A stretch of 44,501 nt of DNA from Candidatus Avanaerovorax faecigallinarum. Its GTDB lineage: Bacteria > Bacillota > Clostridia > Peptostreptococcales > Anaerovoracaceae. Below are positions 26,019 through 32,607 of this stretch, one piece after another. The DNA is taken from assembly GCA_019113145.1 (NCBI GenBank), contig DXHZ01000095.1:1-44501 (forward strand), given 5' to 3'. The notes under the pieces are model-generated. The model was not told the origin of the DNA. It made no database searches and saw only the letters and a list, made by a program, of their open reading frames with translations. The translations under genes were made by a program, and so were the position numbers. Each line of letters opens with the position of its first letter. Position 1 is the stretch's first letter.

Positions 26019-26047
26019 TTGACAAATCATAATAATCGTATTACATT
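26019..26047 (+). promoter_or_regulatory. Candidate promoter of the J-domain/HIRAN genes
   Basis: TTGACA (26019-26024) and TACATT (26042-26047) are 17 bases apart. A GAGGAG with a 5-codon reading frame follows (ATG at about 26062), then the GAAGGTG that serves the gene at 26103. Confidence 0.45.
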
Positions 26048-26102
26048 TTGAGGAGATTCTATATGATTGTGTGTTCATAATTACGATGCGAAGGTGTGAA
26101 AA

Positions 26103-26903
26103 ATGTCGTCTGATGTTATACTTTTCCCAGATTTTGAAAAGCTGAAAGCCGAGGTGGACAAGCTCAGAACTGAATTATCCATGCTGATTTATGAAAGGGA
26201 TGAACTGGTTCTTGTCGAGTGCAAAAATCTTGAGATGGAGTATATGCTCGCCCTGGGAGATCTGGAGTACAAAGCATATGAACTTCATTGTACGGTTCTG
26301 CGGTTAAAACGTAAGACAGAGCTGATTCAGGCCCGTAAAAACCGACAGGAGAAAATTATTCTTTCCGACATTGAAGCCGCACTGGATGAGGAATTCGCAG
26401 ACTATCAGGCAAGGCTTGAAGAACAGATAGGAAAGATGAACGATGCTATAGAGCGTGAAAAATGCCCGACTCTTTCTGAGAAGGACTCACTGGAACTGAA
26501 AAAGCTTTATCATGCCGTCGTAAAGGCACTGCATCCTGATTTGAACCCCGGAATCGGACCGGAAAAACTCACCCTTTTTCATAACGCAGTCCGCGCCTAC
26601 GAACACGGAGATTTAAAAGGTTTGCGTCTTATCAGCGCCATGGTTTGTGAGCCGGCGGCTGTGATGCAGACAGAGGACGGCCTTTCCGCGTTGAAACAGG
26701 AACGGGAAAGACTTTGCGGTCTCATTGCCGGATTGCGCGAGGAGATTGCGAAGATTAAAAGCGAATATCCGTATACTGTGAAAGAACTTGTCGGCAGCAG
26801 GGATAAGATTGCCGAAAAGCGCGCTGAACTGACAGAACTGATTGATCAGCTCCGTGAAGTTGCCGCCGCCTATGAAAAAACGTTAAAAGAAATGTTGAGG
26901 TGA
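26103..26903 (+). CDS. J-domain-like coiled-coil protein
   Basis: A soluble protein of 266 aa. Residues 10-120 are predicted long charged coiled coils (KLKAEVDKLRTELSMLIYER and later repeats). Residues 128-180 look like a degenerate DnaJ domain: ELKKLYHAVVKALHPDLNPG holds the HPD motif at 144-146, followed by a helix with FHNAVRAYEHGDL. A second coiled coil runs from 195 to 266. The HPD suggests it may stimulate an Hsp70 ATPase, but there is no Gly/Phe linker or zinc domain. It lies 3 bases before the HIRAN gene, so the two are co-translated partners. The function is unknown. Confidence 0.7.
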   Translation: MSSDVILFPDFEKLKAEVDKLRTELSMLIYERDELVLVECKNLEMEYMLALGDLEYKAYELHCTVLRLKRKTELIQARKNRQEKIILSDIEAALDEEFADYQARLEEQIGKMNDAIEREKCPTLSEKDSLELKKLYHAVVKALHPDLNPGIGPEKLTLFHNAVRAYEHGDLKGLRLISAMVCEPAAVMQTEDGLSALKQERERLCGLIAGLREEIAKIKSEYPYTVKELVGSRDKIAEKRAELTELIDQLREVAAAYEKTLKEMLR

Positions 26904-26906
26904 CCC

Positions 26907-27305
26907 ATGAGCGATATTATCAAAACGGGCGGAAAAGACATTGTGAGCCTTATGCATGGCAAAAACGGTGAACTTACCGTGCCAAAGCCTTTTGAACATG
27001 AAATATTTTTGTTTGACACCTACGTTGCCGGAACGAGCCATGTGACAGGGATTGAGGATCTGGCGCCGCATCTGGCAGTAGGAGACAGGCTGGAATTCTT
27101 CCGCGAGCCTGAAAATCTTTACGATAATCAGGCGATTGTAGTAAAAAATGCCGACGGCATTAAAATCGGATATGTTCCAAAATCTGATAACGCTGTGTTT
27201 TCGCGCCTGATGGATGCCGGAAAGCTGCTGTTCGGTAAAATAACGTCAAAAGAAATGAAAGGAAAGTGGCTGAAACTGGGAATTGGAATTTATCTGCGGG
27301 ATTAG
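26907..27305 (+). CDS. HIRAN domain protein
   Basis: A 132-residue protein consisting mostly of one HIRAN domain: FLFDTYVAGTSHV near residue 35, GDRLEFFREPENLYDNQAIV near 60-80, and IGYVPKSDNAVFSRLMDAGK near 90-110. In eukaryotic HLTF the domain binds 3' DNA ends; small stand-alone bacterial forms are common but uncharacterised. The start ATG follows the J-domain gene stop by 3 bases, and the membrane protein gene follows within about 50 bases. Confidence 0.85.
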   Translation: MSDIIKTGGKDIVSLMHGKNGELTVPKPFEHEIFLFDTYVAGTSHVTGIEDLAPHLAVGDRLEFFREPENLYDNQAIVVKNADGIKIGYVPKSDNAVFSRLMDAGKLLFGKITSKEMKGKWLKLGIGIYLRD

Positions 27306-27358
27306 GAAACGCGGTCACTTTGATAAGTTGCAGAAGGTCTGACAGGAGAGTGATTTCC

Positions 27359-28354
27359 GTGACAGAGAAGAAGAAAAGAAAAAAGAAGGACGGTAGAATC
27401 GCTTCGAGGAAAAGGATATTTCAGAATTTCGGTGCGGTATTTTGCGTGATACTCGCCGTTTTGGGAGTGTGTCTGGTCGTGTTCAGAGATCAGCTCGATG
27501 AAGAGGCGAGGACGATGTATCTCTTTATCGGCTTTTTTCAGACGGTTATGAGTCTGATTGCACTGCTCATGGGAATGCTGCTTCCGGAAGAGGGCAAAGA
27601 GCTGACCGGCAGGGCGAAAAAGATAATGAGGGTCATTGCAACTTTAGCCATGCTGGGAGGAAAGGGAACCAGCGGCGTTGCCGCGTACAACATGCTTAAC
27701 GGCACGGTCATTCTTCAGCGATTCTGGGAGCCTGCTTGGTTTTTGGCATGGCTGCTTTTAGAGGGTATGATCCTCTGGTTCTATCCGGCAGGAGGAGCCC
27801 TTGGCATAATGGTGGCTCTGTCCATAGCGCTTCTCATCGCGCTGATAGGTACGTCCGTCGGCTGGAGCATAATGTACAGAAAGGAAACGGACACCCTGAA
27901 ATGGTATTTGATCGTGGGCCCGAGCCTTTTTATACTCCTTTTGTTCGGAATCGTATTTCTCGTTACATTTATAAACGACGTGAGACGGGAGCCTGCGCTT
28001 ACGGAAAAGCTTGACGATGCCAGAACGGAGATAGAAAGAGCCCTGGAGGACTACGAGGACGGAAGCTACAGTGAAGAGGCCATAGACACTTCGCGAATGA
28101 CCATGGACGACATAATCGGCATGCTGAAAAACGACGTGGGCGGAGACGTCTGCTACTGCTGGGTTCCAGGCGATGACGATTTGATAAGCGTTACGGCATG
28201 GAGCGACGAAAGCGATGACGTCTACGTATACCAGTTTACAAAGAGTGACGACACGTACATCCTGAATATGGGCTTTATCTCAACCAGCCTGACAAAGGAT
28301 GACGTCGAGGGAAAGGAGCACGGCGTGATTCCCGCCGTGATTCCGGACGAATAG
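27359..28354 (+). CDS. Membrane protein of unknown function
   Basis: A 331-residue protein from GTG 27359, ten bases after AGGAG. It opens with a Lys/Arg-rich cytosolic stretch (TEKKKRKKKDGR). About six hydrophobic segments follow between residues 25 and 210. The remaining 120 residues form an acidic soluble domain (MTMDDIIGMLKND, then CYCWVPGDDDLISV and DDVYVYQFTKSDD). I recognise no family. GC content and codon use match the core genome better than the preceding remnants. Its stop codon is four bases before the guaA -35 box. It may belong with the HIRAN gene or be independent. Confidence 0.7.
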   Translation: MTEKKKRKKKDGRIASRKRIFQNFGAVFCVILAVLGVCLVVFRDQLDEEARTMYLFIGFFQTVMSLIALLMGMLLPEEGKELTGRAKKIMRVIATLAMLGGKGTSGVAAYNMLNGTVILQRFWEPAWFLAWLLLEGMILWFYPAGGALGIMVALSIALLIALIGTSVGWSIMYRKETDTLKWYLIVGPSLFILLLFGIVFLVTFINDVRREPALTEKLDDARTEIERALEDYEDGSYSEEAIDTSRMTMDDIIGMLKNDVGGDVCYCWVPGDDDLISVTAWSDESDDVYVYQFTKSDDTYILNMGFISTSLTKDDVEGKEHGVIPAVIPDE

Positions 28355-28357
28355 TTT

Positions 28358-28387
28358 TTGACAGCGCGCCGCCGAGCGGATTATAAT
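28358..28387 (+). promoter_or_regulatory. Promoter of guaA
   Basis: Consensus TTGACA (28358-28363) and consensus TATAAT (28382-28387) are 18 bases apart. This is one of the strongest promoters in the window. Confidence 0.82.
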
Positions 28388-28429
28388 ATAAGGTAGTTTA
28401 AAGTGAAGTAATAAAGCGAGGAGATAAAA

Positions 28430-29404
28430 ATGGACAGCAACAAACGTCCGGACGATATGGTCCGTATCACAACAAAAGAAGCCGCAGAGGCTTTTATCGA
28501 TGAACAGGTAAAGGCGGTAAGAGAGCAGGTTGGAGATAAGAAGGTGCTTCTGGCCCTTTCGGGAGGCGTGGATTCCTCCGTGGTGGCGGCGCTGCTCATT
28601 AAGGCCATAGGAAAGCAGCTGGTCTGCGTTCACGTAAATCACGGCCTACTCAGAAAAGGAGAACCGGAGCAGGTTGTAGAGGTTTTCAGAAACCAGATGG
28701 ATGCAAATCTGGTTTACGTAGACGCCGTAGACAGGTTCCTTGACAAGCTGGCGGGAGTCGACGATCCCGAAACCAAGCGAAAGATTATCGGAGCCGAGTT
28801 CATAAGAGTTTTCGAGGAAGAGGCGAGAAAGCTGGACGGCGTGGAGTTCCTTGCACAGGGAACCATCTATCCTGATATTCTGGAAAGCGACGGAGTAAAG
28901 GCTCATCACAACGTAGGAGGACTTCCTGAAGACCTTCAGTTCGAACTAGTAGAGCCGGTAAAGCTTCTCTACAAGGACGAAGTTCGCGTAGTGGGAGAAG
29001 CCCTGGGACTTCCTGACAATATGGTTTACCGTCAGCCGTTCCCGGGACCGGGTCTTGGCGTAAGGTGTACGGGAGCTATAACCCGCGACCGTCTCGAAGC
29101 CGTAAGAGAGGCAGACGCCATCGTTCGCGAGGAAATCGGAAAGATGGAGAAAACCCCTTGGCAGTACTTCGTGGCAATCCCTGACCTTAAATCGACCGGC
29201 ATCAAAGACGGCAAGCGCTACATGGGATGGGCCGCAATCATCAGAGCAATCAACACCGTAGACGCAGTAACGGCTCAGTCGGTGGAAATTCCTTTCGACA
29301 TGCTCTGCCGCATGCGCGACCGCATCATCGCCGAAGTTCCGGGCGTGAACAGAGTACTGTGGGATATTTCCGATAAACCTGTAAGCACTATAGAGTGGGA
29401 GTGA
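28430..29404 (+). CDS. guaA: GMP synthase, ATP-pyrophosphatase subunit only
   Basis: Amidates XMP to GMP. The protein is 324 aa and contains only the ATP-PPase and dimerisation domains. The PP-loop SGGVDS is at residues 44-49, with HVNHGLLRKGE, the AQGTIYPD motif, QPFPGPGLGVR, and the C-terminal PVSTIEWE. The usual N-terminal class I glutamine amidotransferase domain (about 190 aa) is missing: the ATG with its GAGGAG site sits just downstream of a promoter, so it is not a truncation. Either a separate glutaminase subunit is encoded elsewhere, as in archaea, or free ammonia is used. Confidence 0.94.
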   Translation: MDSNKRPDDMVRITTKEAAEAFIDEQVKAVREQVGDKKVLLALSGGVDSSVVAALLIKAIGKQLVCVHVNHGLLRKGEPEQVVEVFRNQMDANLVYVDAVDRFLDKLAGVDDPETKRKIIGAEFIRVFEEEARKLDGVEFLAQGTIYPDILESDGVKAHHNVGGLPEDLQFELVEPVKLLYKDEVRVVGEALGLPDNMVYRQPFPGPGLGVRCTGAITRDRLEAVREADAIVREEIGKMEKTPWQYFVAIPDLKSTGIKDGKRYMGWAAIIRAINTVDAVTAQSVEIPFDMLCRMRDRIIAEVPGVNRVLWDISDKPVSTIEWE

Positions 29405-29511
29405 AATGAATCGCCGTAAAAACCCAGTGTTTATGCGGGCTTGCGGCGTTCGGAGAAGTCTTAGATAAAAAAAGAATATTTAGGATGTGTGAAAGGAGGA
29501 AAAGGGATAGT

Positions 29512-30480
29512 ATGAGAAAAGCCTTATGTGTAGGAATAGACAGCTATCAAAATATATCCGATTTACATGGTTGTGTTAATGATGCAAATTCTGTTAAATC
29601 CGCTTTAGAACGGAACGGGGATGGAACTCTAAATTTTGCTATAAAAATGATGTGTGCCACAAGTGAAACTACATATATTTCAAGAGCTCAACTAAAAGAT
29701 GCTGTTGAAGAATTGTTTAGAAGCGAAACAGAGATTTCTGTATTTTACTATTCTGGGCATGGATCATTTGACACATCTGGGGGCTACCTTTGTACAAGTG
29801 AAATAAGCCGTGCTGATGAAGGCCTTTCATTGGATGACATCATGGGAATTGTAGCTCGTTCAAAAGCACAAAACAAAATTGTTATTCTTGATAGCTGTTT
29901 TAGTGGTGCAATTGCTAATCAAACAGAAATGCCCAATTATTCGTTGTTGAAGGATGGCACTACAATCTTGGCGGCTTGTGGAGAAAATGAATACGCAACG
30001 GAAAAAAACGGACATGGCGTTTTTACTTCGTTATTGGTTGAAGCGTTATATGGTGGTGCAATGAACTTACTTGGTGAAGTATCACCTGGCAGCATTTACT
30101 CTTATATTGATCGCTCACTTGGGGCTTGGGAACAACGCCCCGTTTTCAAAGCGAATATAAAAAGTTTTGTTTCTCTTAGAAAAAATGCTCCTCCTATTCA
30201 AATCTCTGAATTAAGGAGGATAACTGAAATTTTTCCGAATCCATATGATGAATTTGCATTAGACCCAACTTTTGAGCACGATAAACACGAAGCAGATACA
30301 CAAGAAGTAAACAAGGTGAATGAAGAAATCTTCTCAGTTCTACAACGATATGTAAAATTAAACTTAGTAGTTCCCGTTGGTGAGGAACATATGTATTATG
30401 CAGCTATTAACCGCAAGTCTTGCAAACTAACTGCTCAAGGACAGCATTATTGGAGCCTTGTAAATAAAAAGACTATTTAG
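29512..30480 (+). CDS. Caspase-like protease, candidate type IV Thoeris effector
   Basis: A C14/metacaspase-type protease of 322 aa from ATG 29512, behind AAAGGAGGA (ATG 29485 lies upstream of that site). The catalytic His83 is in FYYSGHGS and the catalytic Cys129 in VILDSCFSG; both are intact. The N-terminus MRKALCVGIDSY with HGCVNDANSV is typical of the fold, and GHGVFTSLLVEAL lies near residue 178. Residues about 235-322 form a separate domain that ends in a winged-helix-like segment (FSVLQRYVKLNLVVPV, then CKLTAQGQHYW). A TIR gene follows 14 bases later. In type IV Thoeris a TIR-made signal activates such a protease, which then cleaves many cell proteins. AT-rich and unlike guaA next door. 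Confidence 0.88.
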   Translation: MRKALCVGIDSYQNISDLHGCVNDANSVKSALERNGDGTLNFAIKMMCATSETTYISRAQLKDAVEELFRSETEISVFYYSGHGSFDTSGGYLCTSEISRADEGLSLDDIMGIVARSKAQNKIVILDSCFSGAIANQTEMPNYSLLKDGTTILAACGENEYATEKNGHGVFTSLLVEALYGGAMNLLGEVSPGSIYSYIDRSLGAWEQRPVFKANIKSFVSLRKNAPPIQISELRRITEIFPNPYDEFALDPTFEHDKHEADTQEVNKVNEEIFSVLQRYVKLNLVVPVGEEHMYYAAINRKSCKLTAQGQHYWSLVNKKTI

Positions 30481-30494
30481 AAAAGAGGTATATT

Positions 30495-30878
30495 ATGAAA
30501 ATTAATGTGTTTATTCCACACAGATGGAACAACGATGACTATTCTGAAATAAGTGCATTACTTGACAGAACAAAATATGCGGTGAGAGATTACTCTGTTC
30601 CGGAGAGTTCGCCTTTTGACACTATTGATAAGAGATATAATGTCGATCCTCAGATTCAGAAGCAAATCAAGTATGCCAGCGTAGTTGTGTGCTCAAACAG
30701 GCCAGCGAATAACAACGGGATGTCAATTGATGAAATAAAGTTTGCGATTAGTATTGGAAAACCTGTGGTGGCCGTTAAAATAACGGAGAATTCCAGTTTC
30801 TATATGTCTGAATTAGGTATTCAAGTAATTCCAAAACGGCGGGATTCCTTGGAAAATTGGATATCTCAAAACGCATAA
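30495..30878 (+). CDS. TIR-like protein (ThsB/DUF1863 type), candidate Thoeris sensor
   Basis: A small protein of 127 aa made of a single TIR-like fold of the ThsB/DUF1863 (MTH538) group. The first strand is KINVFIPHRWNNDDY, followed by the family stretch VRDYSVPESSPFD near residues 30-42. IKYASVVVCSN is the central strand, and SIDEIKFAISIGKPVVAVKI near 77-96 carries the candidate catalytic Glu80 in the position of the W..YE motif of relatives. Such enzymes sense phage and convert NAD+ into a cyclic ADP-ribose isomer. AAGAGG precedes the ATG, and it is coupled to the caspase gene. No ThsA-type SIR2 or SLOG effector is present, so the caspase is the likely effector. Confidence 0.85.
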   Translation: MKINVFIPHRWNNDDYSEISALLDRTKYAVRDYSVPESSPFDTIDKRYNVDPQIQKQIKYASVVVCSNRPANNNGMSIDEIKFAISIGKPVVAVKITENSSFYMSELGIQVIPKRRDSLENWISQNA

Positions 30879-31063
30879 GGTGTTAGACATTATTCCACAG
30901 CTTTGGGTTACTGTTATCAATCCCGATAACAAAATGATAACGTTAGCCTGTATTGGCAGGATAATATGGATGTATCAAAGAATCAAAAGCGCCACGAAAA
31001 CGGCAGAGAATAATCTCTAAACAAAATTGATTAGGCTTTGCCGAGTGAGAATAGCAGTTACGA
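30879..31063 (+). other. Gene-free AT-rich sequence after the TIR gene
   Basis: No gene is visible. A 16-codon reading frame (ATG 30966) and scattered frames suggest decayed accessory DNA. A GAGTGAGAATAG at 31043-31054 resembles the guaA 3' end (GAGTGGGAGTGA), with mismatches at four positions; it could be a worn attachment-site copy. No integrase is present. Confidence 0.3.
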
Positions 31064-31107
31064 CCCCGTAACCCTTTAAATCAGAGGGATTGCGGGGGAT
31101 TTATTTT
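31064..31107 (+). terminator. Terminator-like hairpin after the caspase/TIR cassette
   Basis: CCCCGTAACCCT pairs imperfectly with AGGGATTGCGGGG, and the stem is followed by GATTTATTTTA. It is the only strong hairpin between the TIR gene and the next operon. Confidence 0.6.
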
Positions 31108-31250
31108 ACTCGCGTCCTGAAAACACCCCAAAAGCCTGCCGAATGTACCATTATAAATAAGATAATATCTCTTTAAAAAGAAAAACATTTATTGTATCAT
31201 TTCATATAGTAAGACGATGGTTTGAGGAACAGAAAAAACGGAAGGTGTTC

Positions 31251-32387
31251 ATGAAAATAAAACAAAAGATATTGTTTGCAGTAATAAAGATTGCAAAAGG
31301 TGTAATGTCACTTATATACGCCGCAATGAAATTGCTGCCGGTTAAAGAGGGAAATATATTGTTTATAAGTCGCCAGTCTAATGAGTTGACACTGGATTTT
31401 AAAATGCTGCGAGAAGAAATCAATCACATGGACAGAGGCGTTAATATAATGATTATATGCTGCAGATTGGATGACAGCAAAAAGGGCGTATTAAGGTTTG
31501 TCTTGGAAACAATGCGAAGTATGTATTATCTCGCAACATGCAGGGTATGTGTGCTGGACGCATATTGGCCTGCTGTCTCTATGCTGCATCATAAGAAAGA
31601 ACTGACTGTAATACAGATGTGGCATGCTTTGGGAAAGATAAAGCAGTCGGGATATCAAACACTGGACAGGAAGTCAGGAAGAAGTGAATTCATGGCGGAA
31701 GCTCTGTCTATGCACAGAAACTACGATTACGTAATCGCCGGAGGCAGTGCGTGGAACGAGTACTACTGTAAATCTTTCGACATAGATTCGGACAGAATAT
31801 TGAATATCGGTCTGCCGAGGATAGACTACCTGATATGCTCGGAGGAGGATAACAAACGTCGTATATACGAAAAATATCCGGAATTTGTAACTAAACCGGT
31901 TATTCTTTATGCACCTACATTCAGGCGAAACGGTACGGGCTCGGCTGAAAAGCTTATCAGCATGCTGCTTGACAATAACGTGTACAGCGTTGTGGTTAAG
32001 AGTCACCCGAATCAGCCGCTGAATTTCTCCGATGACAATGTGTTTTTCTGCCCTGAGTTCTCCTCAATGGAAATGCTGTCTGTATCGGAGTATGTAATAA
32101 CAGATTACTCGGCGATTGCGATTGAAGCGGCTATTCTTGACAAAAAGACCCTGTATTATTTATACGATTATGAAGAGTACGTTGCGAATAACGGTCTGAA
32201 TGTAGATCCGATGGAATCGATGCGTGGTTGCGCATTTAAGGATGCGGAAAGTATAGTTAAGATAATAAATGAAGGTTCGTATAATATGGATGTCCTGGAA
32301 AAATACCGAAAAAAATACCTGCCGGATGAACTGGGCACTTCTACGAAAAAGCTTGCGGAATGTGTGCTGAAATTTGCTGGAAGATAG
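31251..32387 (+). CDS. TagF-like CDP-glycerol glycerophosphotransferase
   Basis: A GT-B-fold enzyme of 378 aa that would transfer glycerol-3-phosphate from CDP-glycerol to a wall polymer at the inner membrane face. It starts at ATG 31251, behind GGAAGG. A basic amphipathic N-terminus (KIKQKILFAVIKIAKG) could anchor it to the membrane. Family motifs are QMWHALGKIKQSGY at 122-135, YAPTFRRNGTGS, VVKSHPNQP, and the C-terminal VITDYSAIAIEAAILDKKT with DYEEY. The length fits single-domain relatives, such as TagB/TarB or LicD-independent capsule transferases, rather than full two-domain TagF. Ribitol- or other polyol-phosphate transfer is possible. Confidence 0.88.
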   Translation: MKIKQKILFAVIKIAKGVMSLIYAAMKLLPVKEGNILFISRQSNELTLDFKMLREEINHMDRGVNIMIICCRLDDSKKGVLRFVLETMRSMYYLATCRVCVLDAYWPAVSMLHHKKELTVIQMWHALGKIKQSGYQTLDRKSGRSEFMAEALSMHRNYDYVIAGGSAWNEYYCKSFDIDSDRILNIGLPRIDYLICSEEDNKRRIYEKYPEFVTKPVILYAPTFRRNGTGSAEKLISMLLDNNVYSVVVKSHPNQPLNFSDDNVFFCPEFSSMEMLSVSEYVITDYSAIAIEAAILDKKTLYYLYDYEEYVANNGLNVDPMESMRGCAFKDAESIVKIINEGSYNMDVLEKYRKKYLPDELGTSTKKLAECVLKFAGR

Positions 32388-32403
32388 AGAATCCGATAAG
32401 TCA

Positions 32404-32425
32404 TGAATACGTTGCGACGTATTCA
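32404..32425 (+). repeat. Inverted repeat after the TagF-like gene
   Basis: TGAATACGT and ACGTATTCA form a perfect 9-bp stem with a 4-nt loop, 16 bases after the stop codon. No T-run follows, so a terminator role is uncertain. Confidence 0.5.
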
Positions 32426-32607
32426 GACATGCACAGGACAGTTAGTGTGTAGGGCGGAACTTATTGAAAAAGTTTATATGCCAATGTATAATGTTACGAG
32501 AAACAATTAGGAGCAAATGTAAGTCCCTATGATGGTATTTTATCTGCGGGTAGGTTTTAATGCGACAATATGGTTTCAGCCAAATCAACGCACAAGGAGT
32601 AGATTGT

